A DNA stretch of 64,000 bases from assembly GCA_015067435.1 (NCBI GenBank), contig SVMM01000003.1, forward strand, positions 174,845 to 238,844. The letters run 5' to 3'. The notes under the pieces were generated by a model. The model did no database searches. It had not been told where the DNA came from and worked only from the letters and a program-made list of their open reading frames with translations. Source of the stretch: Oscillospiraceae bacterium (lineage in GTDB: Bacteria > Bacillota > Clostridia > Oscillospirales > Oscillospiraceae). Shown here one piece after another: positions 42,731-50,923 of the stretch. Positions within the stretch are counted from its first letter, which is position 1. Every line of letters begins with the position of its first letter. A program made the translations under genes and the position numbers.

Positions 42731-43462
42731 TTATCCCCGATACCCGATCGCGTCGGCGAGCTTTTTCTGCAAAAGCACGACCGCGTCGGGATGCAGGCGC
42801 AGCATCGTCACCGGGCACGCCGTGGTGACGGTCTCCTCCAGCAGGAGCCGGCGCGCGGCGTCCTCCTTGCCCTCGCTGATGATAAGCACCAGCTTCTTCG
42901 CCTGCAAAATATCCGCCATGCCCATGGTCAGCGCGCGGCGCGGCACCTCGTCCATGCTCTCGAAAAAACGCGCGTTGGCGCTGCGGGTGCTCTCCTTGAG
43001 CACCTCCTCGTGCGCGAACGCGGCAAGCTGCTCGGCGGGCTCGTTGAACCCGAGATGCCCGTTCCGCCCGACGCCGAGAAGCTGCACGTCCCGCGCGCGC
43101 TGCGCGAGGACCGCCCGGAACTCCGCCAGAGACTCCGCCGCGTCGCCGTCTCCGCGCGCGACGAAGGTGTTCGCCTTGTCGATGTTGACGTGGTCGAACA
43201 GGTTGGCGTCCATAAAGCTGCGGTAGCTCTGCGGATGCGTCGGCGCAAGCCCCACATACTCGTCCAGATTGACGCTGTGCACCCGGGAAAAGTCCAGCCC
43301 CTCCTCCGTACAGCGGCGCGCAAGCTCCCGATAGAGCCCCAGCGGGCTGGAGCCCGTGGCAAGTCCGAGGGTGCAGTCGGGCTTTTCGCGGATGATCCGT
43401 TCAAAGATATCCGCCGCGGCGCGGCACTGCTCCGCGCTGTCTTCGGCAACAATAACGTGCAT
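42731..43462 (-). CDS. nagB: Glucosamine-6-phosphate deaminase
   Basis: A 243-residue enzyme converting glucosamine-6-P to fructose-6-P and ammonia. The motifs LATGSSPLGLYREL, VNLDEYVGLAPTHPQSYRSFM and GVGRNGHLGFNEPAE are typical; the Asn in GRNGH is normal for short Gram-positive NagB enzymes. The open frame reaches 43576, but ATG 43462 is chosen from the AGGAGG site 7 bases upstream and from family length. It is the first gene of the block, behind a strong promoter, and 27 bases before the GH94 gene. Confidence 0.93.
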   Translation of the reverse strand: MHVIVAEDSAEQCRAAADIFERIIREKPDCTLGLATGSSPLGLYRELARRCTEEGLDFSRVHSVNLDEYVGLAPTHPQSYRSFMDANLFDHVNIDKANTFVARGDGDAAESLAEFRAVLAQRARDVQLLGVGRNGHLGFNEPAEQLAAFAHEEVLKESTRSANARFFESMDEVPRRALTMGMADILQAKKLVLIISEGKEDAARRLLLEETVTTACPVTMLRLHPDAVVLLQKKLADAIGYRG

Positions 43463-43547
43463 ATGATCGACCTCCTGAGCCGTTGCGCATGTTCCGCGCC
43501 GCATGGGGACACGGTATCCCCGTCCGCGCGGTTTTTCGTCATCCTTT

Positions 43548-43576
43548 ACCTTACACGCCGCGCCACGCCCTGTCAA
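43548..43576 (-). promoter_or_regulatory. Promoter of the amino-sugar block
   Basis: On the minus strand, TTGACA (43571-43576), a 17-base spacer, then TAAGGT (43548-43553). A second TTGACA lies 15 bases farther upstream. Confidence 0.7.
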
Positions 43577-43644
43577 TGCTCCTGCTTGTCAAAAACAGCC
43601 GAAATTGGCAATTCTGTGCGTCGGCGCGGGCGGCGCCCGGCTAT

Positions 43645-43675
43645 GGCTGCAGCCGGCCCGAAGGGTCGGCTGCAT
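43645..43675. other. Stable hairpin with TTCG loop downstream of the WG-repeat gene
   Basis: The stem gcagccggcc/ggtcggctgc with a CCGAAG-type loop lies past the end of the leftward WG-repeat gene. It has no T run on the minus strand and only ATTTTCG on the plus strand, so its role as terminator is doubtful. Confidence 0.35.
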
Positions 43676-43711
43676 TTTCGTCCGTCGAAATATTATTAAT
43701 ACGTGCGCGGC

Positions 43712-45808
43712 TTATCTGCTTTTGACGATCATGGTGCGCGTCGCGTTGTCGTAATCGACGTCAAAGCCCAGCTTTTCGCCGAGGTCGCGCAGCTTGAAGT
43801 AGTTGTTGCCGCCGAGGTTGTAGACGCTCATGTCGCTGACGGCGACGCCGTCGATCCGGATGCTCTGCGAGCTCTTGACCGCGCCCGCCGCCTTCGCGCT
43901 CATGTCCGCCGCGGAGGGCACCGTCAGGTCGCCGCCGCCCTTCTCGTAGCTCTCGCCGGTCTTGACGACGATGGTCTTGCTCGCCTCGTCATACGTCACC
44001 GAGAACTGCGAGCCGGTGCCGCTCAAGAGCGCGGCGATATCGCGCAGCTTGAAGTAGTTGCTGCCGTTGATGTTGTAGATCTCGGTGTTCTGCGCCACGC
44101 CGTCCACGGTCAGGTTCTGGTTGGTGGGCACGACCTCGTCCTTCTGCGAACTTGGAGCGGGAGGCGCGGCTGTGCCTCCCAGCGACGCGAAGCCGAACAG
44201 GCCGTTCGCCGCCTGATATACGAACTTCCCGTCCGCGTTGATGTTGGAGGCGCGATACGGCAGGGTGTCGTCGCCCTTTCCGGCGACGAAGTCGGCGTAG
44301 ACGGTGGCGTAGCCCTCGTCGGTCTTGATGCAGAAGGGCTGGACATACTTGTCATAGCCGTCCTCGCTCTTCGCGTTATCATAGGCGCGTTGCAGGTCAC
44401 GGGTGAGGTAGGTGCCCTTGAACAGCTCGATATCCTCCTTCGTCTGGGGAACGATCACCTGGTTCGAGAGGTTGACGATGCTGTGGTACGTGCCGTCGTA
44501 GAGTTCGATGAAGTCCATCGTGTGCAGGCGCATATCCCGATAGCGCAGCGGGATGACGTCCGAACCGTCGAGCTTCCTGACGCCGTAGTACGTGCCGTCG
44601 TAGAGCTTGTACTTGTTGTCCTTGAGATAGTTGAGCTGGCTGTACTTGTCCTCGAAGATCTGCTTGCAGTCCATGTCGCGCAGGCCGTAGATGTAGCCCC
44701 ACGTCTGCTCGTTTTCATTGATGGTCAGCAGATTCCCGTTGCCGTCGGTGCTGATGGCGTGATAGGCCTCGTCCATGAGGATATTCCCGTTCACGTCCAT
44801 CATGCCGTATTTGCGGTCATAGTTTGTGGAGGTGGTAAAGGCGAAGTCGCGGAAATAGACCTCGCTGGTAACGAGCTTGCCGGAGATGGTTTTGACCACG
44901 GCGCCGTCCTTGATGATCTTGGATTCCGGCGCGTCGGCGTCGTTGGTGACGACCGCGATATAGCCGTCGCTGTTCCGGTCGCCGATCTCCGCGTAGCTGC
45001 CCAGCGGCACGACCACCTTGCCGGTAAAGTCGATGGCGCCCTTCTGCTCGCCCTTGTGGACGATGAGGATGCTGCCGCGGCTGCGGATATAGTCGTAGGT
45101 ACCCTCCGCGACGACCGTCTTGCCGGTCTCGTCGTACACCGACGTGCCGCCTGCGATGAAGACGACGCGGCTCTTGTCGGTGTAGCCCTCAATGTCGTTC
45201 TGCATGGCCGGGATGACGACCTTGCCGTTCTTGTCCAGAACGGAGCAGGTGAGGCCGTCCGCGTACTTGTACGCGATGCTGTAGCTGCCGTCGAGGATGG
45301 TCCACATGCCGTCGTACTGCGCCGCGCCCGCCGCCGTACCGTTGCGGTACGCCTGCGCCGTGGCAGGCTTCATGTCCGTGGTGTAATAGCTCTCCGTGCC
45401 GTTCTCATAGATGCGGATGACGCCGTTGCAGTACGTGATCCAGACATTTTCCTTCATCTCGCGCACGACCTTGCCGGTCGAGTCGATGATCCCCTGCTTT
45501 CCGCCGAAATCGCGGCCCTGATCGGAGACCTTGAACAGGCCGCCGCCCAGCGCCCAGATGCCGCCGTACTGGAACGGTACGACGACCTTGCCCGTGGCGT
45601 CGATCAGGCCGTACTGCTTTTGCGTGTTCGCGGCGGCGACCACGCCGTTCTGGAACGCGAGCATGCGCGAATAGTTCGTCACGGCGATGTCGTAGTAGGT
45701 CGCCTCGCCGTAGGTTGCCTGCAGCGTCGCGGCGGATGCGGGCACGATGCTGCCAAGCATCAGGCAGACGACGAGCAGAGATGCGAAAAATCTGCGGTCA
45801 AATCTCAT
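43712..45808 (-). CDS. Secreted WG-repeat protein with two C-terminal stalk (copper-amine-oxidase-N-like) domains
   Basis: A 698-residue exported protein. Signal peptide MRFDRRFFASLLVVCLMLGSIVPASAA (about 1-27). Residues about 30-520 contain repeated WG-type units (GLIDATGKVVVPFQYGGIWAL, GIIDSTGKVV, GAIDFTGKVVVPLG, GMMDVNGNILMDEAY). Two tandem stalk domains end the protein: NGSNYFKLRDIAALL (about 585-640) and GGNNYFKLRDLGEKL (about 650-698). WG proteins form beta-propeller-like surfaces; ligand unknown. Its ATG overlaps the end of the O-antigen-ligase gene (ATGA), so the two are coupled. Confidence 0.85.
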   Translation of the reverse strand: MRFDRRFFASLLVVCLMLGSIVPASAATLQATYGEATYYDIAVTNYSRMLAFQNGVVAAANTQKQYGLIDATGKVVVPFQYGGIWALGGGLFKVSDQGRDFGGKQGIIDSTGKVVREMKENVWITYCNGVIRIYENGTESYYTTDMKPATAQAYRNGTAAGAAQYDGMWTILDGSYSIAYKYADGLTCSVLDKNGKVVIPAMQNDIEGYTDKSRVVFIAGGTSVYDETGKTVVAEGTYDYIRSRGSILIVHKGEQKGAIDFTGKVVVPLGSYAEIGDRNSDGYIAVVTNDADAPESKIIKDGAVVKTISGKLVTSEVYFRDFAFTTSTNYDRKYGMMDVNGNILMDEAYHAISTDGNGNLLTINENEQTWGYIYGLRDMDCKQIFEDKYSQLNYLKDNKYKLYDGTYYGVRKLDGSDVIPLRYRDMRLHTMDFIELYDGTYHSIVNLSNQVIVPQTKEDIELFKGTYLTRDLQRAYDNAKSEDGYDKYVQPFCIKTDEGYATVYADFVAGKGDDTLPYRASNINADGKFVYQAANGLFGFASLGGTAAPPAPSSQKDEVVPTNQNLTVDGVAQNTEIYNINGSNYFKLRDIAALLSGTGSQFSVTYDEASKTIVVKTGESYEKGGGDLTVPSAADMSAKAAGAVKSSQSIRIDGVAVSDMSVYNLGGNNYFKLRDLGEKLGFDVDYDNATRTMIVKSR

Positions 45809-47508
45809 GGTTTGCTTCCTTTCTTTGTGATCGATGTGAGCTTTTCGAGAACCTCGTCCCGAAAGCCCCAGTCCGGCTTATCCGCGATGCGGTAGGCCAG
45901 CGGGTCCGTGCTTTTCTCCACCTCCTCCAGTTGGTCGATCGCCGCCTGCGCCAGAGCGGCATATCGTTCACGCTCCTCATCGGAGCCTTGCGCACAGGCA
46001 TTTTCCAAGAGCGCCGCGAAATCCTCGTAGACCTCGCCGCGGTAGCGGTTCAGCCGGAGATAGCGGTACTTCGCCTCCGCCATGCCGGGCAGATCCGCGC
46101 GCTGCGCGGCGGCGGCGAGCTTGCAGTCCCACGCGAGCATGGACAGCTCGGTCGAGGCATTGATCCTGTCCGCCACGGTCTCCGCCTCCGCCACCGCAGG
46201 AAAGCTTTGCAGCCGTTTTTCCGCCAGCTCCAGATCGGCGGGGAACAGGCGGTACGCCGCCGCCGCGTTCCCGGCGAAGTCCAGATAATATACGCCGGAG
46301 AAGAACAGCAGCACCGCCGCCAGCGCGCCGCAGAGCGCCGCGCAGGGTGCTTTCCTCCGCAGCGCGATCCGGCGCGTCCGCTCCGGCGCGCCGCAGAGCA
46401 GCAGCAAAAACGCGACGGCGGAGAATTGCAGGTCAAAATCGATGAGCGCGTGCGCCGCGACGGCCAAAATCACCAGCCTCTCGCGCAGCGGCTGCGCGCG
46501 GCGCAGCAGCAACAACGCCGCAAACGCCGCAAGGCAGACGCCGCCCAAAACGCCCGTGTCCAGCGCCGCCTGCAAATACTCGTTGTGGATGAAGCGCAGC
46601 GTGTATACGCCCGTCTGCTCCAGACTTTGCAGGTACAGATACCCGCCGCGACCGACGCCCAGCGGGTGCCGCAGGAGCATCCGCAGTCCGTCGATATCGT
46701 AGAGCAGCCGCCCGTTCACGCTCGAGGAGCTGAGCGTGATCGCGCGCAGGCGGTCCCACACCAGCCCGCGGCTGAGCAGCACCGCGGCGCCGCCGATCAC
46801 CGCCAGCACGCCGCCGCCCGCCAGCACGGGCAGAAACCGCCGCTTTTGCCGGACATAGCGCGCCGCCGCGAACAGCGCAAAGCCCGCCAGCAGCAGATAC
46901 GCGCCGCGCGAGCCGGAGAGCAGGATCCCCGCCAGCAGCGCCGCGAGCGCGGCGTAATCCGCGGTGCGGCGCTTCTCCCGGAACAGGAGCAGCAACACGC
47001 ACAGCAGCTGGAACAGCGCCCACGCGTTCGCGTACTGGAACGGCCCGTCGATGCGCCCGTTCGCGTCGCTCACGCCGCCGGAGCGGTCGTAGAGAAACGC
47101 GGCCGTCCAGATCAACGACAATATCGCGCCCTCATAGGCGACGGCGTCCAGCATGTCCGCGCGCTCGGCGGCGGTATAGGTCGCGGCGCAGAGGAAAAAG
47201 AGCGCCCAGACCGCCGTGCGCAGCGCCCCGGTGAGCGCCATGCCCGCGCTGACGGCAAAGGGGATCGACGCGAAGCCGCACAGGCACAGCGCGTACAGGC
47301 ACACGGCCTCCGGCCCGACGGGCAGCGTCAGCGCGCCGCTCCGCAGTGCCGTGACCGCCAGCAGCACCGCCAGCACCGTGCCGCAGAGCAACGCGGTGAA
47401 GTTGTAGTATCCGCCGTAGAGCGGGATCGCCAGCAGCAGGAGAAACAGCAGCGGCGTATTCTGCCGGTGCGTCTCCGCCGCGGCGGGACGTTGCTTTTTC
47501 CCTGCCAT
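45805..47508 (-). CDS. O-antigen ligase / Wzy-type membrane protein
   Basis: A 567-residue membrane protein with about eleven helices through residue 415 and a C-terminal soluble helical part (about 420-567). The Wzy_C/O-antigen-ligase signature is visible: NGRLLYDIDGLRMLLRHPLGVGRGGYLYL followed by FIHNEYLQAALDTGVLGGV. Such enzymes transfer or polymerise undecaprenyl-linked glycans outside the membrane. In a Gram-positive this points to wall polysaccharide or glycoprotein glycan attachment. It is one base after the carboxypeptidase gene and overlaps the WG-repeat gene by four bases. Substrate unknown. Confidence 0.82.
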   Translation of the reverse strand: MAGKKQRPAAAETHRQNTPLLFLLLLAIPLYGGYYNFTALLCGTVLAVLLAVTALRSGALTLPVGPEAVCLYALCLCGFASIPFAVSAGMALTGALRTAVWALFFLCAATYTAAERADMLDAVAYEGAILSLIWTAAFLYDRSGGVSDANGRIDGPFQYANAWALFQLLCVLLLLFREKRRTADYAALAALLAGILLSGSRGAYLLLAGFALFAAARYVRQKRRFLPVLAGGGVLAVIGGAAVLLSRGLVWDRLRAITLSSSSVNGRLLYDIDGLRMLLRHPLGVGRGGYLYLQSLEQTGVYTLRFIHNEYLQAALDTGVLGGVCLAAFAALLLLRRAQPLRERLVILAVAAHALIDFDLQFSAVAFLLLLCGAPERTRRIALRRKAPCAALCGALAAVLLFFSGVYYLDFAGNAAAAYRLFPADLELAEKRLQSFPAVAEAETVADRINASTELSMLAWDCKLAAAAQRADLPGMAEAKYRYLRLNRYRGEVYEDFAALLENACAQGSDEERERYAALAQAAIDQLEEVEKSTDPLAYRIADKPDWGFRDEVLEKLTSITKKGSKP

Positions 47509-47509
47509 A

Positions 47510-48370
47510 TCAGCTCTTTCTGCCGTAGACCGCGTCCAGCACGGTCTCGGTCTCCGAAAAGCGCGCCGCGTCGCTGCTGCTGTCCATCAGCACGATGAGG
47601 CAGCGCCTCCCGTCCTGCTCGGCGCAGGTGACGAGGTTGTAGCCGCCGATCTGCGTCGTGCCGGTCTTCAACCCCAGCACCCGCGGGTCGCGCCCCGCCA
47701 GACGGTTGAGGTTGCGGAACGTCCGCCCCTCCACCTCCAGCTCCGCTTGTGAGGTAAAGTCCAGCAGCTCGGGATGCCTGTCCACCAGCACCCGCGCCAG
47801 CTCCGCGATATCCCGCGCGGTCATGTAGTGCTCCGCGGCGTCGATGCCCGTGGCGTTGACGTAGTGCGTCCCGCGGAGGCCGAGTTCCTTCGCCCGCTCG
47901 TTCATTCGCGCGACGAAGGCGTCCTCGTCTTCGGCGCACAGCCGCACAAGGCACTGCACACAGTCGCAGCCGCTCGCCATGGCGACGCCCGCCACAAGCT
48001 GGCGCACGGTGTAGACCTCCCCCACGCGTATCCCGTACTTGGAGCCGGGCGTCCCCGCCTGCTCCGGCATGACGGTGAATGTGTCCTCCCAGTCCAGCGC
48101 GCCGCTCTCCACGTCGTCGAGCACCAGCAGCAGCGTCATCAGCTTCGTCAGGCTCGCGGGCGGGCGCGGCTCGTCGCTCTCCTTCTCATAGAGGTAACGC
48201 CCGCTGCCCATATCCAGCACGGCGACGGAGCGGGCGGTCAGATAGGGAAGCTCCAGCGGCGCGGGACGGAGGGCGAACCACGCGAGCACGCCCAGGGCGA
48301 TCAGCGCGGCAGCGGAAAGCGCAATAACGCCGCGCCGTTTTCCTCCTTTTTTCATGTTGCCCGCGCGCAT
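47510..48370 (-). CDS. D-alanyl-D-alanine carboxypeptidase (S11) with altered SxN motif
   Basis: A 286-residue penicillin-binding protein of the DacF/DacA type. An N-terminal membrane anchor (about 14-33) precedes the catalytic domain. SxxK is Ser73-Lys76 (PASLTK) and KTGT is at 235-238 (LGLKTGTTQIGG). The second motif, usually SxN (SGN), reads SGC at 133-135 (MASGCDC), so the conserved Asn is a Cys. These enzymes trim the terminal D-Ala of peptidoglycan stem peptides; loss of the Asn makes full activity uncertain. It is shorter than usual and lacks a C-terminal amphipathic anchor. ATG 48370 overlaps the previous stop (TGATG); ATG 48355 is also possible. Confidence 0.82.
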   Translation of the reverse strand: MRAGNMKKGGKRRGVIALSAAALIALGVLAWFALRPAPLELPYLTARSVAVLDMGSGRYLYEKESDEPRPPASLTKLMTLLLVLDDVESGALDWEDTFTVMPEQAGTPGSKYGIRVGEVYTVRQLVAGVAMASGCDCVQCLVRLCAEDEDAFVARMNERAKELGLRGTHYVNATGIDAAEHYMTARDIAELARVLVDRHPELLDFTSQAELEVEGRTFRNLNRLAGRDPRVLGLKTGTTQIGGYNLVTCAEQDGRRCLIVLMDSSSDAARFSETETVLDAVYGRKS

Positions 48371-49491
48371 CACACCCGGATCAGCTCGTAGCTCCTCGTC
48401 CCGAGGCCGATCTTCTCGCCGTGCTCCAGCGTTTCCTTCCAGCGGATGTTCGGGTTGCTGTCAAGGAAGTGGTCGTGGTGGCAGTGCCAGTCCGCGCGCG
48501 CGAGATTGTCTCCAAGCTGGCTGTTGCGCACCGGCTCCGCCGCGAGGCAGAGGTCGGCGCACGCCTGATCGAGCGCGACGGGATCGAAGGACGCGAGCAT
48601 GCCGATGTTCGGCAGGATCGGCGCGTCGTTCTCGCCGTGGCAGTCGCAGTTCGGCGAGACGTCCATAATGAGGCTGATGTGGAACGAGGGCTTATCGTGC
48701 AAAATCGCCGCCGTGTACTCCGCCATCTTGCCGCAAAGCGCCTCAAGCGCCGAGTCGTCCTGCGGGCTGATGGCGTCGAACGCGCAGGCGCCGATGCACC
48801 GGCCGCAGCCCTTGCACAGCTCCTGATCGATGACCGCCTTGCCGCTCGCGTACGAGATGGCATCCGAACCGCACTCCTTCGCGCACTTCCTGCACGAGCG
48901 GCACAGCTCCGGGTCAACGACCGGTTTGCCGTCGTTGTGCTGCTGCATCTTGCCCGCGCGGCTGCCGCCGCCCATGCCGATGTTCTTGATCGCGCCGCCG
49001 AAGCCGGTCATCTCATGCCCCTTGAAGTGCGAGAGCGAGACGATGACGTCCGCGTCGTACAGCGCGCGGCCGATCAGAGCCTCCTTGCAATACTCTCCGT
49101 TCGGCACGGGGACGCTCACCTCGTCGGTTCCCTTGAGCCCGTCCGCGATGATGACATAGCAGCCCGTCGTCACGCTGTTGAAGCCGTTGACCTCGGCGTT
49201 ATAGAGGTGGTCGACCGCGTTCTTGCGGCTGCCGGGATAGAGCGTGTTGCAGTCCGTCAGAAACGGCTTGCCGCCCAGCTCGCGAATGATGTCGGCGACC
49301 GCCTTGACATAGTTCGGGCGCAGATAGGCAAAGTTGCCGAGCTCCCCGAAGTGCATCTTGATCGCCACGAACTTGCCCTCATAGTCGATGTTTCCGATGC
49401 CCGCGCGGCGAATGAGCTTTTGCAGCTTCGTGCCCTGGCTCATGCCGATCTGCGTGCGGAAATCGGTGAAATAGACCTTCGCTTTTTCCAT
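48370..49491 (-). CDS. DUF362 protein with two 4Fe-4S ferredoxin motifs
   Basis: A 373-residue protein. The N-terminal DUF362 part (about 1-225) has KMHFGELGNFAYLRPNYVK, LTDCNTLYPGSRKNAVDHL and SLSHFKGHEMTGFGGAIKNIGMG. An 8Fe ferredoxin module follows with CRSCRKCAKECGSDAI and CKGCGRCIGACAFDAI (about 235-280), both complete CxxCxxCxxxC clusters. A C-terminal part closes the DUF362 fold (DVSPNCDCHGENDAPILPNIGMLASFDPVALDQACADL). The function of DUF362 proteins is not known; they may be electron carriers. ATG 49491 is preferred because AGGAGG lies about 10 bases upstream. The gene is coupled to the carboxypeptidase. Confidence 0.85.
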   Translation of the reverse strand: MEKAKVYFTDFRTQIGMSQGTKLQKLIRRAGIGNIDYEGKFVAIKMHFGELGNFAYLRPNYVKAVADIIRELGGKPFLTDCNTLYPGSRKNAVDHLYNAEVNGFNSVTTGCYVIIADGLKGTDEVSVPVPNGEYCKEALIGRALYDADVIVSLSHFKGHEMTGFGGAIKNIGMGGGSRAGKMQQHNDGKPVVDPELCRSCRKCAKECGSDAISYASGKAVIDQELCKGCGRCIGACAFDAISPQDDSALEALCGKMAEYTAAILHDKPSFHISLIMDVSPNCDCHGENDAPILPNIGMLASFDPVALDQACADLCLAAEPVRNSQLGDNLARADWHCHHDHFLDSNPNIRWKETLEHGEKIGLGTRSYELIRV

Positions 49492-49525
49492 TGCCGTCAT
49501 TCCTCCTGTCGTTATGTTGTACGCG

Positions 49526-50707
49526 TCAGCGCGGCTGACCGCACCACGCGCAGAATCTGCCCCCATTCCCGCTGTGTCCGCAGCTGGAGCACGTCCAGCC
49601 GCCCGGCTCCGCCGCGGCCTCCGCCGGCTTGGCGGGCGCGGGCGGCGGCGCGGTCGCGCCTCCTGCGGCGTCTGCGGCGTCTTCGGCGTCTGCGGGGCGG
49701 GGCGAAGCACAGCCCATGCAGAACGCGCCGGTGTTCCCCGCGCGGCCGCACTGCGGGCAGCTCCACACCGCGGCCGTCATCAAATCGGCCAGCATTCCGG
49801 CGCCCATCGGCCCGGGGAAGCCCCCGAACGCCCCTCCCGTGTCCTTTTCCTCGTTCAGCACGCATTCTCCGGTCTCGCGGCACTCCTTCAGAATGGCGCA
49901 GACTTCGTCCTCGATCGTGCGGAAGGTCATGCCCGCCGGCCCGCACTGGATGGCGCAGGTCTCGAACGCGCTGCCGCCGAGCGCGCTGTCGTCAAACGTC
50001 ATGACGATCGACGAGCTGGTGAAGTTGTCGTAGACCTGCGGCGTCGGAATTTTCTCCTTTGAAAGCGCCGCGAGGTGCTTCTTCGCCACGTAATCCCGTG
50101 CCTTTTGGGCGATCTCCGGCCTGACGCGGTACTCCAGCCGCGTGTTTCTCCCGCCGCCGCTGTACGTGCTCGTCAGGATGATGCTCCCGTCGCGGTTCCA
50201 GTCCAGCCTGTCCCCGCTCGACGAGCTGCTGCCCATCATCATGCCGTGGGTGGAGCGGTCGTAGCTCAGGCCGATCAGCGGGCCGTGCGCCTCGTCGCCG
50301 AGGCCGTCCGTCTTCACCTGCGGGGAGAGGCTCTCCCGCAGCGCCTCGCCGCACGCCTTCATGTAGGCGTCCATCTGCCCTTCGATCAGGTCGATGCTCC
50401 GGACCTCGACCTTCGCCGTCACGCCCGCGTCGGCAAGCGCCGTTTCCAGCAGGGCGTTCAGGACCTCGCGGTTGCCGGAGCCCATCACGAGCTTGCCCTC
50501 CGGCCAGCGTGCAAGGCAATCCGGAATCATGCCGGCGACCGTCTCCCGGAGCGACCGCTCCGCCGCCTCGCCCTCGCCGCAGCGCGCGGCGTCGTAGGCG
50601 GAGACGGCCGCGCTGCCGGTCACGCGCGCGGTAAAATCCCCGTCGCAGCCGTGTTCCCGGAACGGAACCGGCGCGGGCGTACCGAATTTGATCAAAAGCT
50701 CCGCCAT
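49526..50707 (-). CDS. Unknown protein with two C-terminal zinc ribbons
   Basis: A 393-residue protein that I do not recognise as a family. The large N-terminal part (about 1-310) is cytoplasmic, with a possible nucleotide-like loop SSSSSGDRL and mixed alpha/beta character. The C-terminus has two double-CxxC ribbons separated by an Ala/Pro-rich linker: CPQCGRAGNTGAFCMGC (about 318-334) and CSSCGHSGNGGRFCAWC (about 374-390). Such short ribbons usually bind zinc and mediate protein contacts. ATG 50707 is chosen because AAGGAGG lies 8 bases upstream. First gene of the leftward operon. Confidence 0.68.
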   Translation of the reverse strand: MAELLIKFGTPAPVPFREHGCDGDFTARVTGSAAVSAYDAARCGEGEAAERSLRETVAGMIPDCLARWPEGKLVMGSGNREVLNALLETALADAGVTAKVEVRSIDLIEGQMDAYMKACGEALRESLSPQVKTDGLGDEAHGPLIGLSYDRSTHGMMMGSSSSSGDRLDWNRDGSIILTSTYSGGGRNTRLEYRVRPEIAQKARDYVAKKHLAALSKEKIPTPQVYDNFTSSSIVMTFDDSALGGSAFETCAIQCGPAGMTFRTIEDEVCAILKECRETGECVLNEEKDTGGAFGGFPGPMGAGMLADLMTAAVWSCPQCGRAGNTGAFCMGCASPRPADAEDAADAAGGATAPPPAPAKPAEAAAEPGGWTCSSCGHSGNGGRFCAWCGQPR

Positions 50708-50748
50708 TTTCATTTCCTCCTTGTGCGGCGTCGTGTCATTCTGCAATC

Positions 50749-50757
50749 ATCATACCA
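50749..50757 (-). promoter_or_regulatory. Extended -10 promoter of the zinc-ribbon operon
   Basis: On the minus strand, TGGTATGAT (TGN plus -10 TATGAT). No good -35 lies 17 bases upstream. The palindrome at 50778-50797 sits where an upstream regulator could bind. Confidence 0.5.
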
Positions 50758-50777
50758 TAATTTAATTGGAAAAGAAA

Positions 50778-50797
50778 GCGTTTTCCTTTCGGAAACG
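50778..50797. repeat. Palindrome gcgttttcc/ggaaacgc between divergent promoters
   Basis: An imperfect 20-base inverted repeat in the 216-base gap between the zinc-ribbon and LytTR genes. It could be a short hairpin or an operator. Confidence 0.4.
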
Positions 50798-50865
50798 CAT
50801 TTGGCCTTAAAACAGCGGTGATTTGCAGGTCATGCCGCGCGCCGGTGCATCTTATGCCCAAAGCA

Positions 50866-50893
50866 TTGCCTTTCCGATTCTTTCTGCTATACT
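50866..50893 (+). promoter_or_regulatory. Promoter of the LytTR gene
   Basis: TTGCCT (50866-50871), a 16-base spacer, then TATACT (50888-50893), 30 bases before the ATG. Confidence 0.65.
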
Positions 50894-50923
50894 GGAAACT
50901 GCCAAGAGGAAGGCGGTGAACGA

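Noticed and set aside
42950..43080. Asn instead of Asp in the NagB GxGxDGH motif as a possible inactivating change
   Set aside because: Short Gram-positive NagB enzymes normally carry GRNGH at this point.
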